Assembly (NCBI GenBank): GCA_944325765.1
Contig: CALVBH010000011.1
Location: 1 to 45,105, forward strand
Source: an uncultured Bacteroidales bacterium
GTDB lineage: Bacteria > Bacteroidota > Bacteroidia > Bacteroidales > UBA932
DNA: 45,105 nucleotides
Direction: 5' to 3'
Every line of letters starts with the position of its first letter. Position 1 is the stretch's first letter. Below, piece after piece: positions 44,716 through 45,105 of this stretch. The notes below the pieces were generated by a model. It searched no databases and was not told the DNA's origin. It saw only the letters and a program-made list of their open reading frames with translations. The position numbers and the translations under genes were made by a program.

Positions 44716-45105
44716 ATGAATATGAAAATCAAAACAAGTCTCCTTCTGGCTGTCAGCCTCGCGACAGTCATCTTATCTTCCTGTGCCGGAAAGGCACTCG
44801 AAGCGGCGGATACGCCATCCGTAATCCCTCTCCCCGAGGAAATCGTGGCGGGAGAAGGCACCTTTGTGCTTACCCCTGATGTCATTGTCCGTTACCAGCC
44901 GGAGGATCAGGATATGGACAGGGCTGTAGCTGCCGCGCAACGCCTGCTGACTTCGGTTTTCGGCAAACGTGCGGAGGTGTCTCTGTGCGGGACAGACGAT
45001 ATTGCCGCGGATAGCGGAGAAACCGGCGTAGCCGTTGCCGGCAGGCCGGCATTGACATTGTCCCTTGATTCCGGATTGCCCCTTTCAGGGTATCGCATCG
45101 ACATT
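44716..45105 (+). CDS. GH20 beta-N-acetylhexosaminidase lipoprotein, partial (3' end beyond window)
   Basis: The first 130 residues of an SPII lipoprotein (lipobox L-S-S-C23). After the linker it reads S-V-I-P-L-P-E-E-I-V-A-G-E-G-T-F-V-L-T-P, the usual opening of the GH20b domain that precedes the catalytic barrel of bacterial beta-hexosaminidases; L-P-L-S-G-Y-R-I-D-I near the edge is the end of the same domain. The catalytic D-E pair is outside the window. GH20 removes terminal GlcNAc or GalNAc, which would fit processing of N-glycan cores next to the mannosidases. Confidence 0.8.
   Translation, partial: MNMKIKTSLLLAVSLATVILSSCAGKALEAADTPSVIPLPEEIVAGEGTFVLTPDVIVRYQPEDQDMDRAVAAAQRLLTSVFGKRAEVSLCGTDDIAADSGETGVAVAGRPALTLSLDSGLPLSGYRIDI

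Noticed and set aside
1-45105. tRNA, rRNA, CRISPR arrays or intact insertion sequences
   Set aside because: I read all intergenic gaps and found no cloverleaf-like sequence, regular spaced repeat or transposase gene.

Overview
The window looks like a chromosomal segment of a gut-type member of the Bacteroidales. It has SusC/SusD pairs, a hybrid two-component regulator, SPII lipoproteins, BACON/BspA-type surface protein, and promoters with the Bacteroidetes -7 motif TAnnTTTG in place of sigma70 boxes. I cannot fix the genus. No tRNA, rRNA, CRISPR array or intact transposase was seen.

Left edge (1-5330): a minus-strand three-gene surface/secreted operon (BACON + BspA-type leucine-rich-repeat protein, a small exported protein, an outer-membrane barrel cut by the window edge). 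The first gene carries a G8 tract that puts its signal peptide out of frame. Next to it lie wreckage of an old polysaccharide utilization locus (TPR regulator, SusC and SusD fragments joined by deletions) and a large perfect hairpin.

Middle-left (5330-13248): a 1426-residue 2-hydroxyacyl-CoA dehydratase-activase-type protein, then a tight three-gene cassette: LicD-family transferase, a fused LicC-like cytidylyltransferase/HisC-CobD-like PLP enzyme with an internal G9 tract, and an ornithine-cyclodeaminase-like dehydrogenase. This cassette is predicted to make and attach an amine-phosphate decoration on a surface glycan. It is one of the two best candidates for an undescribed system here.

Centre (13238-33601): an alpha-mannan utilization locus. 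A 1497-residue protein with two GH92 domains is divergent from a hybrid two-component regulator (HTCS). Downstream of the HTCS follows an operon of SGBP, SusE-like lipoprotein, GH76 endo-alpha-1,6-mannanase, SusC, SusD and a second SGBP. The first GH92 domain has Gln where the catalytic acid Glu is expected, a change associated with enzymes that split mannose-1-phosphate linkages. The HTCS lacks the phospho-acceptor His and the G1 box. A tandem 21-bp repeat, found once before each of the two target transcription units and at the same distance (48-49 bp) from the -7 box, is very likely its operator.

Right (33668-45105): a frameshifted Fic gene in AT-richer DNA, a XylR-type regulator with a probably leaderless mRNA, and a run of genes finishing mannoside and phosphate processing: GH92-PA14 lipoprotein, a phosphodiesterase/alkaline-phosphatase fusion, GH63-like hydrolase, a calcineurin-like phosphatase, a ROK sugar kinase without the zinc motif, and the start of a GH20 hexosaminidase. 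Copies of one short repeat family sit in three of its intergenic gaps.

Taken together, the two right-hand loci fit use of phosphorylated fungal mannan or N-glycan: GH76 cuts the backbone at the surface, SusCD imports, GH92 domains trim mannose and possibly mannosyl-phosphate caps, and phosphatases release phosphate. The substrate is inference; the domain content is seen directly.
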